NCBI GenBank assembly: GCA_900542615.1
Contig: UQOG01000045.1
Span: 1-13,690 of the forward strand
Length of the DNA stretch: 13,690 bases
Direction: 5' to 3'
Origin: an uncultured Eubacteriales bacterium
GTDB taxonomy: Bacteria; Bacillota; Clostridia; Christensenellales; CAG-138
Position 1 is the first letter of the stretch, and each line of letters starts with the position of its first letter. Both the position numbers and the translations under genes were made by a program. The notes below the pieces were generated by a model. That model was not told the origin of the DNA, ran no database searches, and saw only the letters and a program-made list of their open reading frames with translations. Below, piece by piece: positions 13,674-13,690 of this stretch.

Positions 13674-13690
13674 GGTGTTCATAGCTCCCT

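Noticed and set aside
1..13690. CRISPR array, transposase, integrase or phage genes
   Set aside because: None is visible: no regularly spaced repeats of CRISPR size and no recognisable recombinase reading frame.

Overview
The window reads as a complete glycine-fermentation locus of a GC-rich anaerobic bacterium, most likely a member of the Clostridia (Bacillota). The reasons are a full set of glycine reductase genes of the Stickland type, purine-rich Shine-Dalgarno sites of the AGGAGG class, a tandem glycine riboswitch, and a bacterial selenocysteine system. Genus cannot be fixed from this sequence alone.

Layout on the minus strand, read right to left. selA (11850-10450) and selB (10453-8552) overlap by 4 bases. 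They are followed by selC, the tRNA for selenocysteine (8496-8400), which appears to have its own promoter, and by an intrinsic terminator (8340-8316). Next comes the glycine reductase operon: a promoter near 8243-8215, a two-aptamer glycine riboswitch (about 8187-7989), an overlapping conditional terminator (7992-7951), then grdX, grdE, grdB, trxB, trxA, grdA, grdC and grdD. Two of these genes are split by an in-frame UGA that a standard gene caller would read as a stop. grdA has UGA at codon 44 (3300-3298) and grdB has UGA at codon 350 (5115-5113). Both are followed by a small hairpin suited to be a bacterial SECIS element, so I annotate both as full-length selenoproteins.

Layout on the plus strand. 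A LysR-type regulator (12241-13140) diverges from selA. A 27-codon leader ORF with a strong ribosome site precedes it. A 96-residue protein of unknown function (13204-13494) follows with its own promoter, then terminators. A T-N11-A inverted repeat of the LysR-operator type lies just upstream of the selA -35 box. A 25-base repeat occurs in inverted orientation near the two ends of the window (48-72 and 13639-13663).

How the parts work together. Glycine binds the pyruvoyl group formed from GrdE and is attacked by the selenocysteine of GrdB. The carboxymethyl group moves to the selenocysteine of GrdA. GrdC and GrdD release acetyl phosphate, which yields ATP. NADPH, TrxB and TrxA re-reduce GrdA. 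selA, selB and selC supply and decode the selenocysteine needed by GrdA and GrdB, and the riboswitch ties transcription to glycine. selD (selenophosphate synthetase) is not in the window and must be elsewhere. The core pathway is known. The less ordinary points are its tight packaging with the decoding machinery, the gene order, the lysR leader ORF, the putative selA operator, the unknown 96-residue protein and the repeats.
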